A stretch of 13,946 nt of DNA from JAWLBW01 sp041687475 (GTDB lineage Bacteria > J088 > JAWLBW01), in contig JAWLBW010000104.1 in NCBI GenBank assembly GCA_041687475.1, positions 1-13,946 of the forward strand. Reading direction: 5' to 3'. Position 1 is the stretch's first letter. Each line of letters opens with the position of its first letter. Below the pieces are notes generated by a model that made no database searches, was not told the origin of the DNA, and was given only the letters and a program-made list of their open reading frames with translations. The translations under genes were made by a program, and so were the position numbers. Positions 7,630 to 13,946 of this stretch are shown here, in pieces.

Positions 7630-8469
7630 ATGCTTCGTCGCTCGCCCCTGCTTGCCGTGCTCGCCCTTACCGTCGCCTGCGCCGGTAACGCACAGAACCG
7701 TAAGGACACCGCTTCGTCTCCCGCCGGTGAAACCGACCGGCGCCTCGAACAGGTCGTGGGTTCGACCCATCGCTCGGCAGAGAACAAGGCGCGCGACAAG
7801 TACCGCCACCCGGTCGAGACGCTTACCTTCTTCGGCATCGAACCCGACATGACGGTGGTCGAGATTTCGCCGGGCGCCGGCTGGTACACCGAGATTCTGG
7901 CGCCCTATCTCAAGGCGAACGGCACCTACTACGCGGCGGGCTTCGACCCGGCGTCCAAGGTCGATTACTACCGTAAGAGCGCCGCGAAGTTCCAGCAGAA
8001 GCTGGCCCAGGACCCGGTCAATTACGAGCGCGTGAAAACGACCATTTTTGCGCCGCCGGCACAGACCGACATCGCCCCCGAGGGTTCGGCCGACATGGTG
8101 CTGACCTTTCGCAACGTGCACAACTGGCTTTCGGCCGGCTCGGCCGATGCGGCCTTCGCCGCTTTTCACCGTGCGCTGAAGCCGGGCGGCGTTCTGGGCG
8201 TGGTCGAGCATCGCGCCGAAGCCGAAGCCGATCCGGAGGCCATCGCGAAGTCGGGCTACGTGCGCGAAGCCGACGTCATTGCCCTGGCCGAGAAGGCCGG
8301 TTTCGAGCTGGTCGAAAGTTCGGAAATCAACGCCAACCCGCGTGATACGAAAGACCACCCCAAGGGCGTGTGGACGCTTCCGCCCACCCTGCGTCTCGGC
8401 GACGAGGATCGCGAGAAATACGAAGCCATCGGCGAAAGCGACCGCATGACGCTGAAGTTTCGCAAGTAG
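7630..8469 (+). CDS. Exported class I SAM-dependent methyltransferase-like protein
   Basis: The 279-residue protein starts with a clear export signal (MLRRSPLLAVLALTVACAGNA). Cys17 could be a lipoprotein cysteine, otherwise cleavage would be near NA-QN. The rest reads as a Rossmann-type methyltransferase. The SAM-binding motif I is TVVEISPGAGWYTEIL (75-90), with Ser-Pro replacing the usual first glycine. FDPASK follows at the end of strand 2, FRNVHNWL (160-167) matches motif IV, and LKPGGVLGVVEHR (183-195) matches the post-motif. This resembles the COG4798 group of predicted methyltransferases as I recall it. The substrate is unknown. ATG 7630 has AGGAG 8 nt upstream and begins the signal peptide; the open frame further upstream is leader. 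An enzyme that needs SAM but is exported is unusual, so catalysis is unproven. A hairpin directly follows the stop. Confidence 0.88.
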   Translation: MLRRSPLLAVLALTVACAGNAQNRKDTASSPAGETDRRLEQVVGSTHRSAENKARDKYRHPVETLTFFGIEPDMTVVEISPGAGWYTEILAPYLKANGTYYAAGFDPASKVDYYRKSAAKFQQKLAQDPVNYERVKTTIFAPPAQTDIAPEGSADMVLTFRNVHNWLSAGSADAAFAAFHRALKPGGVLGVVEHRAEAEADPEAIAKSGYVREADVIALAEKAGFELVESSEINANPRDTKDHPKGVWTLPPTLRLGDEDREKYEAIGESDRMTLKFRK

Positions 8470-8490
8470 CCCGTCGGCATGCCTACGGGC
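8469..8490 (+). terminator. Hairpin at the end of the methyltransferase gene
   Basis: GCCCGT (8469-8474) pairs with ACGGGC (8485-8490), and a nested GGC/GCC pair sits in the loop. It begins at the last base of the stop codon. There is no T-run after it, so it may be a weak or Rho-assisted terminator or an RNA 3'-end stabiliser. Confidence 0.4.
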
Positions 8491-8859
8491 GTCGTGCATC
8501 CGTATAATCGCTCGGATGCACGGCCGACGGCGGGACGTGCAGCACGGCCGGACGGGTCCCACTTCCTCCCCCTTCGTCCGCGCGTACGTGCCGCACGGGT
8601 TCCCCCTCCTTTCTCCATACGCACGCGAGCGTGCCGGAGGGTACCTGACTTCACGCTCGTGAATCGCGGGTTGGAGACGGAGGGGGGCCGGATTTACAGG
8701 GCCGACGATTGCGAAGTGCAGACCGCACCTCGCCCTTCGCCCCCACTGGGAGTCGGTGGTCGGATTGCGGTAATCACGGTTTGCATTCTGGTAACATAAG
8801 GCGAAACCGATTGCGGCGGTCTTGCCGCATTTCCCCTTTCCCCCTCAGGGAGCCTGAAC
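8491..8859. other. Non-coding gap of about 370 bases between methyltransferase and SEC-C genes
   Basis: I see no convincing gene here. It contains the inverted repeat at 8494-8521 and a direct repeat GCACGGCCG (8518-8526 and 8542-8550). A compound hairpin has outer CTCC/GGAG (8613-8616/8636-8639) and inner GCACG/CGTGC (8621-8625/8630-8634). A weak extended -10-like TGGTAACAT (8789-8797) lies before the SEC-C gene. The amount of structure suggests a leader or regulatory region, but no known riboswitch or small RNA is recognised. Confidence 0.4.
8494..8521. repeat. Perfect 9-bp inverted repeat with TATAAT in its loop
   Basis: GTGCATCCG (8494-8502) and CGGATGCAC (8513-8521) flank a 10-base loop beginning with a consensus TATAAT (8503-8508). 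It could be an operator laid over a -10 box or a second hairpin in tandem with the one at 8469-8490. No acceptable -35 box is found at 16-18 nt, so promoter function is doubtful. Confidence 0.4.
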
Positions 8860-9111
8860 ATGGCAAGTGCCAAAGCCGCGAATATGCGCAATCAGCCCTG
8901 CCCCTGCGGCAGCGGGCGTAAGTACAAGCAGTGCTGCATCGGTAAGCAGGACCTGAAAGCCCAGTTCATGGCCAAGTGGGCCTGGATCGGTCTCGCCGCC
9001 TTGTTCCTGGCCGGCGTTGCGGGCTTCGCCTACAACATGATCACCGCCGACGAGCATGTCGCCAATCCGTCGGGCGGCGTCTGGTCGGAAGAGCACGGGC
9101 ACTATCACTGA
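8860..9111 (+). CDS. SEC-C zinc-motif protein with one transmembrane helix
   Basis: A complete 83-residue protein in three parts. Residues 11-26 are a SEC-C zinc-binding motif, NQPCPCGSGRKYKQCC, with cysteines 14, 16, 25 and 26, as found at the C terminus of SecA and in many small proteins. Residues about 40-58 (WAWIGLAALFLAGVAGFAY) form one membrane helix. The tail (about 61-83) is acidic and ends in EEHGHYH, which could also bind metal. The basic flank before the helix predicts that the zinc motif faces the cytoplasm and the His tail the periplasm. The ribosome site AGGGAG is about 8 nt before ATG 8860; ATG 8884 is an alternative. SEC-C motifs bind zinc and protein or ribosome partners in studied cases; the role here is unknown. 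A hairpin (9123-9143) separates it from the convergent hydrolase gene. Confidence 0.85.
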   Translation: MASAKAANMRNQPCPCGSGRKYKQCCIGKQDLKAQFMAKWAWIGLAALFLAGVAGFAYNMITADEHVANPSGGVWSEEHGHYH

Positions 9112-9122
9112 TTCGGTGCACC

Positions 9123-9143
9123 GCGGCGTCCGGCACACGCCGC
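9123..9143. terminator. Hairpin between convergent genes
   Basis: GCGGCGT (9123-9129) pairs with ACGCCGC (9137-9143) around a 7-base loop. It lies between the SEC-C gene stop (9111) and the end of the minus-strand hydrolase gene (9192). There is no T-run on either strand, so it is only a possible bidirectional or Rho-type terminator. Confidence 0.35.
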
Positions 9144-9191
9144 CGGTCGCCACAGAGTGCCCGCTGAGTCACACCGCACCGTCGACGCCGC

Positions 9192-11078
9192 TCAAGGAGC
9201 AGACGCTTCGACAACGATGCCCGTTTTCAGAAACGGGGCGGCCTGCTCGAGGGCCGTGTCGCTGGCCCAGAGGTTACCGTGATCGGCGCGCAGGGGTATG
9301 TCGGCCACGCGCACGCTGCCGTAGAAGGCAAGAACCGGCAACGCCCCGCCCGACAGGCCTTCTTGCGGAATGGCGCCGATGGGCAGATCGGGCGCCGCTT
9401 TCAGCAGCGGTCCGACATAGGTAGCGCCGGCAACACGCGCCAGGTCGAACGTTGCCTTGTTGGGCACGAGGTGGTCGCGGTTCACCGCCTGCAGCAGCAG
9501 GGGACGCCCCGCATCGCCCTCGAACGATTCGCCGCTGATTTTTTCGATGTAGTTGATCGGATCGCCCGACTCAATGCTGGTCTGTGCCATCGCAATCATG
9601 CGCCAGCCGTGGGCGTCGGTCAACCGGCTCGGCACCAGCAGCTTGATGGCATGGTCGCCGGCGTACTCGTTGCCGGCGAAAATGGCGGTAACCCGGCCGC
9701 CCGCAACGTTGAGCAACACGCGCTTGAACTCGGGCGCCAGGGCCGTGGTCAGCGCCCCCATGATGCCCCCCATGGACTGACCGGTGTAAACGAGATCGTC
9801 GAAGTCGAGATCGGGTCCCCACTCATTGCCCGGCCTGGCAACATCGCCCTGCCATGCCTTCACGGCCAGCACGAGTTGCAGGTGGTCGAGCGCCTGCTGG
9901 CGTATGACGTCGCGAATCATCCACGCCTTGAAGGTCAGGCTGTTGCCGTCGGTCCATACGCCGAAGGTGTTCTGCAGCCCCGTTACGAAGTCGAGGTAGA
10001 CGTTGTCGCCGGGGCCGCGGGCGCCGTGATTCGGCGCATCGATGGCCAGGGTCGCCATGCCAAGGCGCGCATGGGCATCGGCTTGTTTCAGTACGGCCTG
10101 CCGGCGATCGCTGTAGCCGTGCTGGCCCAGTACCACCCCGAAGGGCTCGCGTACCGTGGCCGAGGTCGCGGGCAGTGTCAGCGTGAAGGGAATTTTCGCC
10201 TCATCGACCACTTCGCGCACGAGCATTCCCTCGGCGTTGCGATAGTTGCGATGCGTGAACCAGCCCTCGACAATGACCGAAACGTGCGTGAGGCCGTCGT
10301 CGGGGGCACGCGTCGTGTAGGTAACGGATGAGGGAGTCGCCTCGCGCACATCGGCCACCAGGTCGCGAATCTTCCGATAAACCGAAGCCGTGCGAAAGGT
10401 CAACGCAAACAACACCGGGTCGCCGTAGACTTCGCGCAAACGCGCATAGCCCTGACCTTCGAGGGTCTGATCGGGGTCGCGATATCGATTGGCGAACGCG
10501 GCCGGCGTGAGGAAGCGGCGCCCCAGGGCATCGCGCAGCCCCGGCTTGACCACGACTGCATACCAGCCCGACGGTCGCAGCGGTCGCCACGGTCGCAGCA
10601 ACAGCGTCTTGCCGTCGCTTTCCTGGCGCAGAACGAAGGGCAGCGGTTCGCCCGCGGCGGCATCGTCGGGGTCGATGGAAAGCAGCACGATGGGCGAATC
10701 GGAGGCCACCGAGCGCTCGTATGCAACGGTCTCGTCCATCAACTCGGGCACGAGCGCCTCGACGTCGAGACCGAGCACGATGTCGGCCGAGGTGCCGAAA
10801 CCGTCAAGCCCGGCAAGGCTTTCGGCCACCCCCGGAAAATTCGCCAGGGCCGGATCGCGGTGACGGTAGCTGTCGACGTCGATGTGATAGCCGGTGCCGT
10901 ACTCGTCGGTCGATGCGCGCGGTCCTTCGTCTTCGGCCAGATACCGGTCAGACGGAAAGGGAACCATGAGACCTTCGACACCGTACACGAAGGACGGGCC
11001 GTTTCCGGCTTCTTCGTCGGGCTGCACGGCACAGCCGCTCGCCAATACGAGCGCAAGGAGGCAAACCAGTCTGTTCAT
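9192..11078 (-). CDS. Lipoprotein alpha/beta hydrolase, bacterial lipase-like
   Basis: The 628-residue product begins MNRLVCLLALVLASGCAVQ, a lipoprotein signal with lipobox LASGC (Cys16), so it is membrane-anchored outside the cytoplasm. Residues about 30-250 form a beta-rich N-terminal domain (FPSDRYL, RPLRPSGWYAVVV) that resembles the N-terminal domain of VolA-type bacterial lipases (Lipase_bact_N). The catalytic domain follows, with GVVLGQHGYSDRR as oxyanion region (about 314-326), AIDAPNHGARG (345-355), and nucleophile YTGQSMGG with Ser435. The acid is probably Asp535 in AVNRDHLVP and the base His600 in RADHGNL. It probably hydrolyses an ester, possibly a lipid; the substrate is inferred. 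Start ATG 11078 fits the lipoprotein signal. No Shine-Dalgarno is visible, and ATG 11087 lies inside a candidate -10 box, so an almost leaderless transcript is possible. It is downstream of the beta-propeller gene, with its own promoter. Confidence 0.88.
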   Translation of the reverse strand: MNRLVCLLALVLASGCAVQPDEEAGNGPSFVYGVEGLMVPFPSDRYLAEDEGPRASTDEYGTGYHIDVDSYRHRDPALANFPGVAESLAGLDGFGTSADIVLGLDVEALVPELMDETVAYERSVASDSPIVLLSIDPDDAAAGEPLPFVLRQESDGKTLLLRPWRPLRPSGWYAVVVKPGLRDALGRRFLTPAAFANRYRDPDQTLEGQGYARLREVYGDPVLFALTFRTASVYRKIRDLVADVREATPSSVTYTTRAPDDGLTHVSVIVEGWFTHRNYRNAEGMLVREVVDEAKIPFTLTLPATSATVREPFGVVLGQHGYSDRRQAVLKQADAHARLGMATLAIDAPNHGARGPGDNVYLDFVTGLQNTFGVWTDGNSLTFKAWMIRDVIRQQALDHLQLVLAVKAWQGDVARPGNEWGPDLDFDDLVYTGQSMGGIMGALTTALAPEFKRVLLNVAGGRVTAIFAGNEYAGDHAIKLLVPSRLTDAHGWRMIAMAQTSIESGDPINYIEKISGESFEGDAGRPLLLQAVNRDHLVPNKATFDLARVAGATYVGPLLKAAPDLPIGAIPQEGLSGGALPVLAFYGSVRVADIPLRADHGNLWASDTALEQAAPFLKTGIVVEASAP

Positions 11079-11085
11079 GGCCGAC

Positions 11086-11114
11086 ATTATCAACCAGGTG
11101 GTTCGAAGAGGCAA
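11086..11114 (-). promoter_or_regulatory. Candidate sigma70-type promoter for the lipase-like gene
   Basis: On the minus strand, TTGCCT (11114-11109), a 17-base spacer and GATAAT (11091-11086) form a reasonable -35/-10 pair (4/6 and 5/6 matches). Transcription would begin at about 11079-11078, at or one base before the start codon. Confidence 0.4.
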
Positions 11115-11156
11115 ATCGAGCGCCGGGAGCGAGACCCTCGGCCCTACCGTTGCGTG

Positions 11157-11172
11157 AAAAAGTGCGCCGCAC
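11157..11172 (-). terminator. Candidate intrinsic terminator of the beta-propeller gene
   Basis: On the minus strand, GTGC, a GGC loop, GCAC and then TTTTT form a short hairpin with a T-run (plus-strand positions 11172 down to 11157). An alternative 4-bp stem CGCC/GGCG overlaps it. It is 60 nt past the stop of the beta-propeller gene and before the hydrolase promoter, which fits separate transcripts. The stem is short, so strength is uncertain. Confidence 0.4.
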
Positions 11173-11231
11173 GGCGACGGTCGATGCTCTTATGAATGCC
11201 CGGCTTGCCGGAAACCCGTGCGCCCTCTTAC

Positions 11232-13424
11232 TTACCGGACAGCCTCGGGCGGCTCGGAGCCGGCCATGTCGTCGCCGACGCAGCACCGGTCATAGGCCTC
11301 GTGGGTCGGAAGGGAAACGCCGGCGACCGTTTCGTTCAGCGCGTCGACGTCGTGCACCGTAATGCCCGCGTTGCTTACGGCGTACAGCCAGGTCTTTCCG
11401 TCGCCTGAAGCGAAGATGCCGCGGCGCATGTCGCGGGGCGCCCACCCCTCGTCGGACACGAACGACCGATGATCGACCCGGCCCACCTCGGTAAAGCCTT
11501 CGGCCGGATCGACGCGCCAGGCAATGAGTCCGTTAAAGGAATCGGCCCACGTGCCGCCGTCCCAGATGCTCACGGGAAACGCGAACAGCTTTTCGGGGGC
11601 GAACCAGGTAAAGGCGAGCGCCGAAGCCGCCGCTTCGGTAAAGGAACGGCTTTCGCCGGTGGCCACGACCGATTCGTGCGCGGTTACCGGCGCGGCGAAG
11701 TCGCCGACATCGTACAGGCTGACCGATACATTGGTGACCGGCGAACCGATGTTCTCGGCAGCCATGCCCACGGCCAGCAGGTAATCATCATCGAGCGCCT
11801 GCAGATAGGCCGAATAGCCGGGCATGACCAACTCGCCCACGATACGGGGATTCGTCGGGTCGGAAAGGTCGAACGTGAATAGCGGATCGAACTGCATGAC
11901 CCAGTGATAGGTCGACGCGAAGGCCCTGTCGCCCACGAACCGTGAGCTCATGATGGTCTCTTCGGCGGCAAAGCCGGCGACCATGCCGACCTCAATCAGA
12001 TCGCCGTCGGCCAGGGAAAACACGCTCAGGTGATTGTCGGACTGGAAATTCCGGTCGAGACTGCTGCTGAATACGCGCAGGTACCCCTGGTGCTCGCTCA
12101 TGCGCCAGGGACTGTCGACCCACCCCCGCACAACACCCGAACCGGCGAACCGAATTCCATCTTCGGCCAGGCGAAAATGCTGCAGGAAGGAACGCGGGCC
12201 TTCATCTACGGAATCGGCCGCGGGGCTTACGGCGGTGTCGTCGTCGGTTGCGACGGCGTCGACCGTATCGACCGCCACGGGCGCGCCCCAGAACCAGACG
12301 CCGTCGCCGTAGCCGACAATGAGGTGACCCGACGAAGCATAGACCACACCGCCCGCCGATTCGACGATGTTCTTCTGCAGCGGCGCCCCGGCCACCGACA
12401 CGTCGAGGCTGAACACGACCAGGTTGCCGAGCGCGCTCGTGACTTCCGGAATGTACAGGCTCTTGAAGTCGTCGACCAGCAACGAAGTATGGCCGGTCAG
12501 GCTGTCGCGCACAAGAGGAAGCCAGTCTTCGAAGCGGGTTTTCGCAACGGCCGCCGCCAGCAGCCGACGCAGGCTGTCTTCGCCGAGGGCGCTTGCCATG
12601 TGGAAACCGGGCGACCAGGGTTCGCTCGATCCCGAATCGGCGCCGCTGTCGGCATCGCCCCGGCTGCCGTCGACACTGCCGCCGCCGGCCACGGGTTCGT
12701 CGTACGCCAACTGCAGAGAAGGCATGCCGACGGCACCCTGCCCCACGAAGAACAGTCGGCCGTCGACGACGCGGGCGCTCTGATACCAGGCTTCGAGATC
12801 GATGGTGCGCTCGATAACGGGTTCGGCGGGATCGGATACGTCGACCAGGCTCAGCCGGGTGGTGGGTGAGAATGCGCGACCGCCTTCCTGCAAACTCCCT
12901 TTGTCGCCGTTGTCGGGATACAGGTGCGAGATGATTGCCAGGCGTTTGCCGACCAGAAACATGGCCGTGGGGTAGTCATCAATGGTCAGCTCACCCACCT
13001 TCCGCAACTCTGCGGCCGGCCAGCTCTTCACGATGGTAAGCCGCCTACCCGACAAGACGTAAATGTGCGAGCCGTCATTCTTGAGAAAGTCGGGTTCGTC
13101 TACGCCCGCTTCCTGCACGTTCGTGGTGGTGAAGCTCTCGGCGCCGCCGCTGTCGCTGTCGCCGGAAGCCAGATCTTCGGACACCGCCGGCTCGCCCCGG
13201 TACTGCCCGCTTCCCCCTGCAAGCAGCGATTCGACGAGAAAGCCCGCAAAAACCGAGCAGGTTCCGACCGGTAGCAACCGAGGCGCCGGGTTCGAGGTAG
13301 GCACGAAAGATTTCATACCGCAATCGAGGGTACCGCCGACCTCCAGCTTTCCGCTCTCCGACGAGGCCGAGCAACCGGCCAGCATGCCGATGCAGATGAG
13401 AGCGAGAAATCCGCGAAATTCCAT
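11232..13424 (-). CDS. Lipoprotein with secreted beta-propeller domain (PF09826-type)
   Basis: The 730-residue product starts MEFRGFLALICIGMLAGCS, a lipoprotein signal with lipobox LAGC (Cys18). The characteristic start of the beta-propeller domain is TTNVQEAGVDEPDFLKNDG (100-118), followed by GSHIYVLSGRRLTIV. The family is known as secreted beta-propeller proteins whose biochemical role is unsettled. Repeated blade-like strands follow (AIISHLYPD, LSLVDVSDPAEPVIERTIDL, DPLFTFDLSDPTNPRIVGEL, YLLAVGMAAENIG). These pair DVSDP/DLSDP turns with hydrophobic strands, typical of propeller blades. Low-complexity Gly/Ser/Asp stretches occur near residues 84-96 and 248-270 and are probably loops. The start is supported by GGGAGG 8 nt upstream. 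It ends before an intrinsic-terminator-like hairpin and the lipase-like gene, so the two may be separately transcribed although both are envelope lipoproteins. Binding or enzyme activity cannot be told. Confidence 0.88.
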   Translation of the reverse strand: MEFRGFLALICIGMLAGCSASSESGKLEVGGTLDCGMKSFVPTSNPAPRLLPVGTCSVFAGFLVESLLAGGSGQYRGEPAVSEDLASGDSDSGGAESFTTTNVQEAGVDEPDFLKNDGSHIYVLSGRRLTIVKSWPAAELRKVGELTIDDYPTAMFLVGKRLAIISHLYPDNGDKGSLQEGGRAFSPTTRLSLVDVSDPAEPVIERTIDLEAWYQSARVVDGRLFFVGQGAVGMPSLQLAYDEPVAGGGSVDGSRGDADSGADSGSSEPWSPGFHMASALGEDSLRRLLAAAVAKTRFEDWLPLVRDSLTGHTSLLVDDFKSLYIPEVTSALGNLVVFSLDVSVAGAPLQKNIVESAGGVVYASSGHLIVGYGDGVWFWGAPVAVDTVDAVATDDDTAVSPAADSVDEGPRSFLQHFRLAEDGIRFAGSGVVRGWVDSPWRMSEHQGYLRVFSSSLDRNFQSDNHLSVFSLADGDLIEVGMVAGFAAEETIMSSRFVGDRAFASTYHWVMQFDPLFTFDLSDPTNPRIVGELVMPGYSAYLQALDDDYLLAVGMAAENIGSPVTNVSVSLYDVGDFAAPVTAHESVVATGESRSFTEAAASALAFTWFAPEKLFAFPVSIWDGGTWADSFNGLIAWRVDPAEGFTEVGRVDHRSFVSDEGWAPRDMRRGIFASGDGKTWLYAVSNAGITVHDVDALNETVAGVSLPTHEAYDRCCVGDDMAGSEPPEAVR

Positions 13425-13605
13425 GACGCATGCCTCCCGGTCGATTACCGACCGCTATGTGGACATTATCATCCGTCGGTTACCGCAATGCCACCGGGAA
13501 TTCACCCTCCACGCATCGGTCACCCGTGCTGCACGTTGCCGACTCCTCTCCGGATAGAGTCGAAACGGGCTCCCCTTCACAAGCTAATGATCCTACACAT
13601 CTTCA
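13425..13605. other. Gene-free region between the beta-propeller gene and the palindromic element
   Basis: Apart from the promoter candidate and ribosome site of the beta-propeller gene near 13425-13494, I see no gene or RNA here. Together with the palindromic element downstream and the last 51 bases, it forms a gene-free stretch of over 500 bases to the window end. Confidence 0.5.
13465..13494 (-). promoter_or_regulatory. Candidate promoter for the beta-propeller gene
   Basis: On the minus strand, GTGGCA (13494-13489), an 18-base spacer and GATAAT (13470-13465) give a weak -35 and good -10. The start point would be near 13458, leaving about 34 nt of leader with GGGAGG. The -10 lies in the 10-mer TGATAATGTC, which also forms the -10 region of the lipase-like gene. 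Confidence 0.35.
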
Positions 13606-13719
13606 GTCCCGGAGGGACGACTCAGTTGTAGCCCAGGACGTAAGTCCCGGGTATCAGAACGAAAATGGAAATGAACCCCGAAGGGGTGACTTCTCTTTGC
13701 CCGGGGTGAAAACCCCGGG
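13606..13719 (+). repeat. Palindromic module, left copy (four hairpins)
   Basis: Four palindromes in order: P1 13606-13618 (GTCCC, loop GGA, GGGAC); P2 13632-13651 (CCCAGGAC, loop GTAA, GTCCCGGG, one A-C mismatch); P3 13675-13687 (ACCCC, GAA, GGGGT); P4 13700-13719 (CCCGGGGT, GAAA, ACCCCGGG). Spacers are 13, 23 and 12 bases. A GGGGTGACT box follows P3. The whole module is repeated inverted at 13783-13895. It resembles the REP-type palindromes that accompany RAYT transposases in many bacteria, as I recall them; no transposase is in the window. Confidence 0.8.
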
Positions 13720-13782
13720 TTCTCCGTGCGACCAGCTGCAAGGAAGATGGTCAATCTCTGGGTCAGGAGACCGGCGAATCGG

Positions 13783-13895
13783 CCCAGGGTTACACCCTGG
13801 GAAATCATGAGTCACCCCTCCGGGGTTCCCAGGGCCTTTTTCCACGTAACCCAGGACTTACGTCCTGGGCTTAGCATAAGCCGGCCCTCCGGGCC
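13783..13895 (-). repeat. Palindromic module, right copy, inverted
   Basis: Read on the minus strand it repeats the left module: P1' 13895-13883 (GGCCC, GGA, GGGCC); P2' 13869-13850 (CCCAGGAC, GTAA, GTCCTGGG, perfect); P3' 13826-13814 (ACCCC, GGA, GGGGT); P4' 13801-13783 (CCCAGGGT, GTA, ACCCTGGG). The spacers are again 13, 23 and 12 bases although their sequences differ. Relative to the left copy, P1 and P4 change both partners of a base pair, keeping the stems. The 63-base centre (13720-13782) holds small stems of its own (GACCA/TGGTC, GGTC/GACC). Confidence 0.8.
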
Positions 13896-13946
13896 TCAGC
13901 ACTTAATCCGGAAACCAGTCATCAGAGTCGACGCAGGGCATTGCCT

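Noticed and set aside
8519..8533. 15-mer CACGGCCGACGGCGG also present at 4676-4690
   Set aside because: Two GC-rich matches in unrelated contexts (end of the ACP gene and a gap); likely chance in DNA of this composition.
8479..8799. 106-residue plus-strand open frame in the gap before the SEC-C gene
   Set aside because: No ribosome site, start lies inside the hairpin after the methyltransferase gene, composition looks random; kept as non-coding.
9279..10331. Plus-strand 350-residue open frame antisense to the lipase-like gene
   Set aside because: Shadow of a gene with an intact signal and catalytic triad; low-information composition.
12030..12869. Plus-strand open frame antisense to the beta-propeller gene
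   Set aside because: Shadow of a lipoprotein gene with clear family motif.
13430..13845. Short open frames on both strands across the palindromic module
   Set aside because: They translate the palindromes themselves; this type of repeat often yields spurious predicted proteins.
13606..13895. CRISPR array
   Set aside because: The repeats are inverted, differ in sequence and are not separated by unique equal spacers.

Overview
The window comes from a GC-rich Gram-negative bacterium, probably a proteobacterium. The reasons are three probable Sec/lipoprotein signal sequences with lipobox-like cysteines plus one exported methyltransferase, a perfect CRP-type palindrome (TGTGA-N6-TCACA), clear Shine-Dalgarno sites, and REP-like palindromic repeats. 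The exact lineage cannot be fixed from this sequence. Nothing looks like phage, plasmid or an intact insertion sequence.

Positions 1-4695 (+) form one tightly packed operon that starts upstream of the window. It holds the C-terminal part of an acetyl-CoA synthetase-like acyl-CoA ligase, E1-alpha, E1-beta and lipoyl-bearing E2 of a 2-oxoacid (pyruvate/acetoin-type) dehydrogenase, and a free-standing acyl carrier protein. Every junction overlaps (ATGA; 92 nt; 8 nt; GTGA), so translation is probably coupled. No E3 (dihydrolipoamide dehydrogenase) is present here. The coupled ACP makes it plausible that the two-carbon or acyl unit formed by E1/E2 goes to a phosphopantetheine arm as well as, or instead of, to free CoA. 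This is the most interesting metabolic hypothesis in the window.

Positions 4700-7349 (-) hold an unrecognised 214-residue protein, an exported clan-A glycoside hydrolase and a 94-residue unrecognised protein. The divergent region 7350-7629 carries the CRP-type palindrome, an extended -10 element and a 5'-leader hairpin in front of an exported SAM-dependent methyltransferase (7630-8469, +). A 390-base gap with several inverted repeats follows. After it comes a small SEC-C zinc-motif protein with one membrane helix (8860-9111, +).

Positions 9192-13424 (-) encode two large lipoproteins, an alpha/beta hydrolase (lipase-like) and a beta-propeller protein of the PF09826 type. An intrinsic-terminator-like hairpin separates them, and each has its own candidate promoter sharing the 10-mer TGATAATGTC. 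The promoter of the hydrolase would give an almost leaderless mRNA.

Positions 13425-13946 contain no gene. At 13606-13895 there are two inverted copies of a module of four palindromes. Spacing between corresponding palindromes is identical in the two copies, the stems show compensatory base-pair changes, and several loops are GNRA-type. It is either a REP/RAYT-type mobile palindromic element or a structured RNA, and is the strongest non-coding signal in the window.
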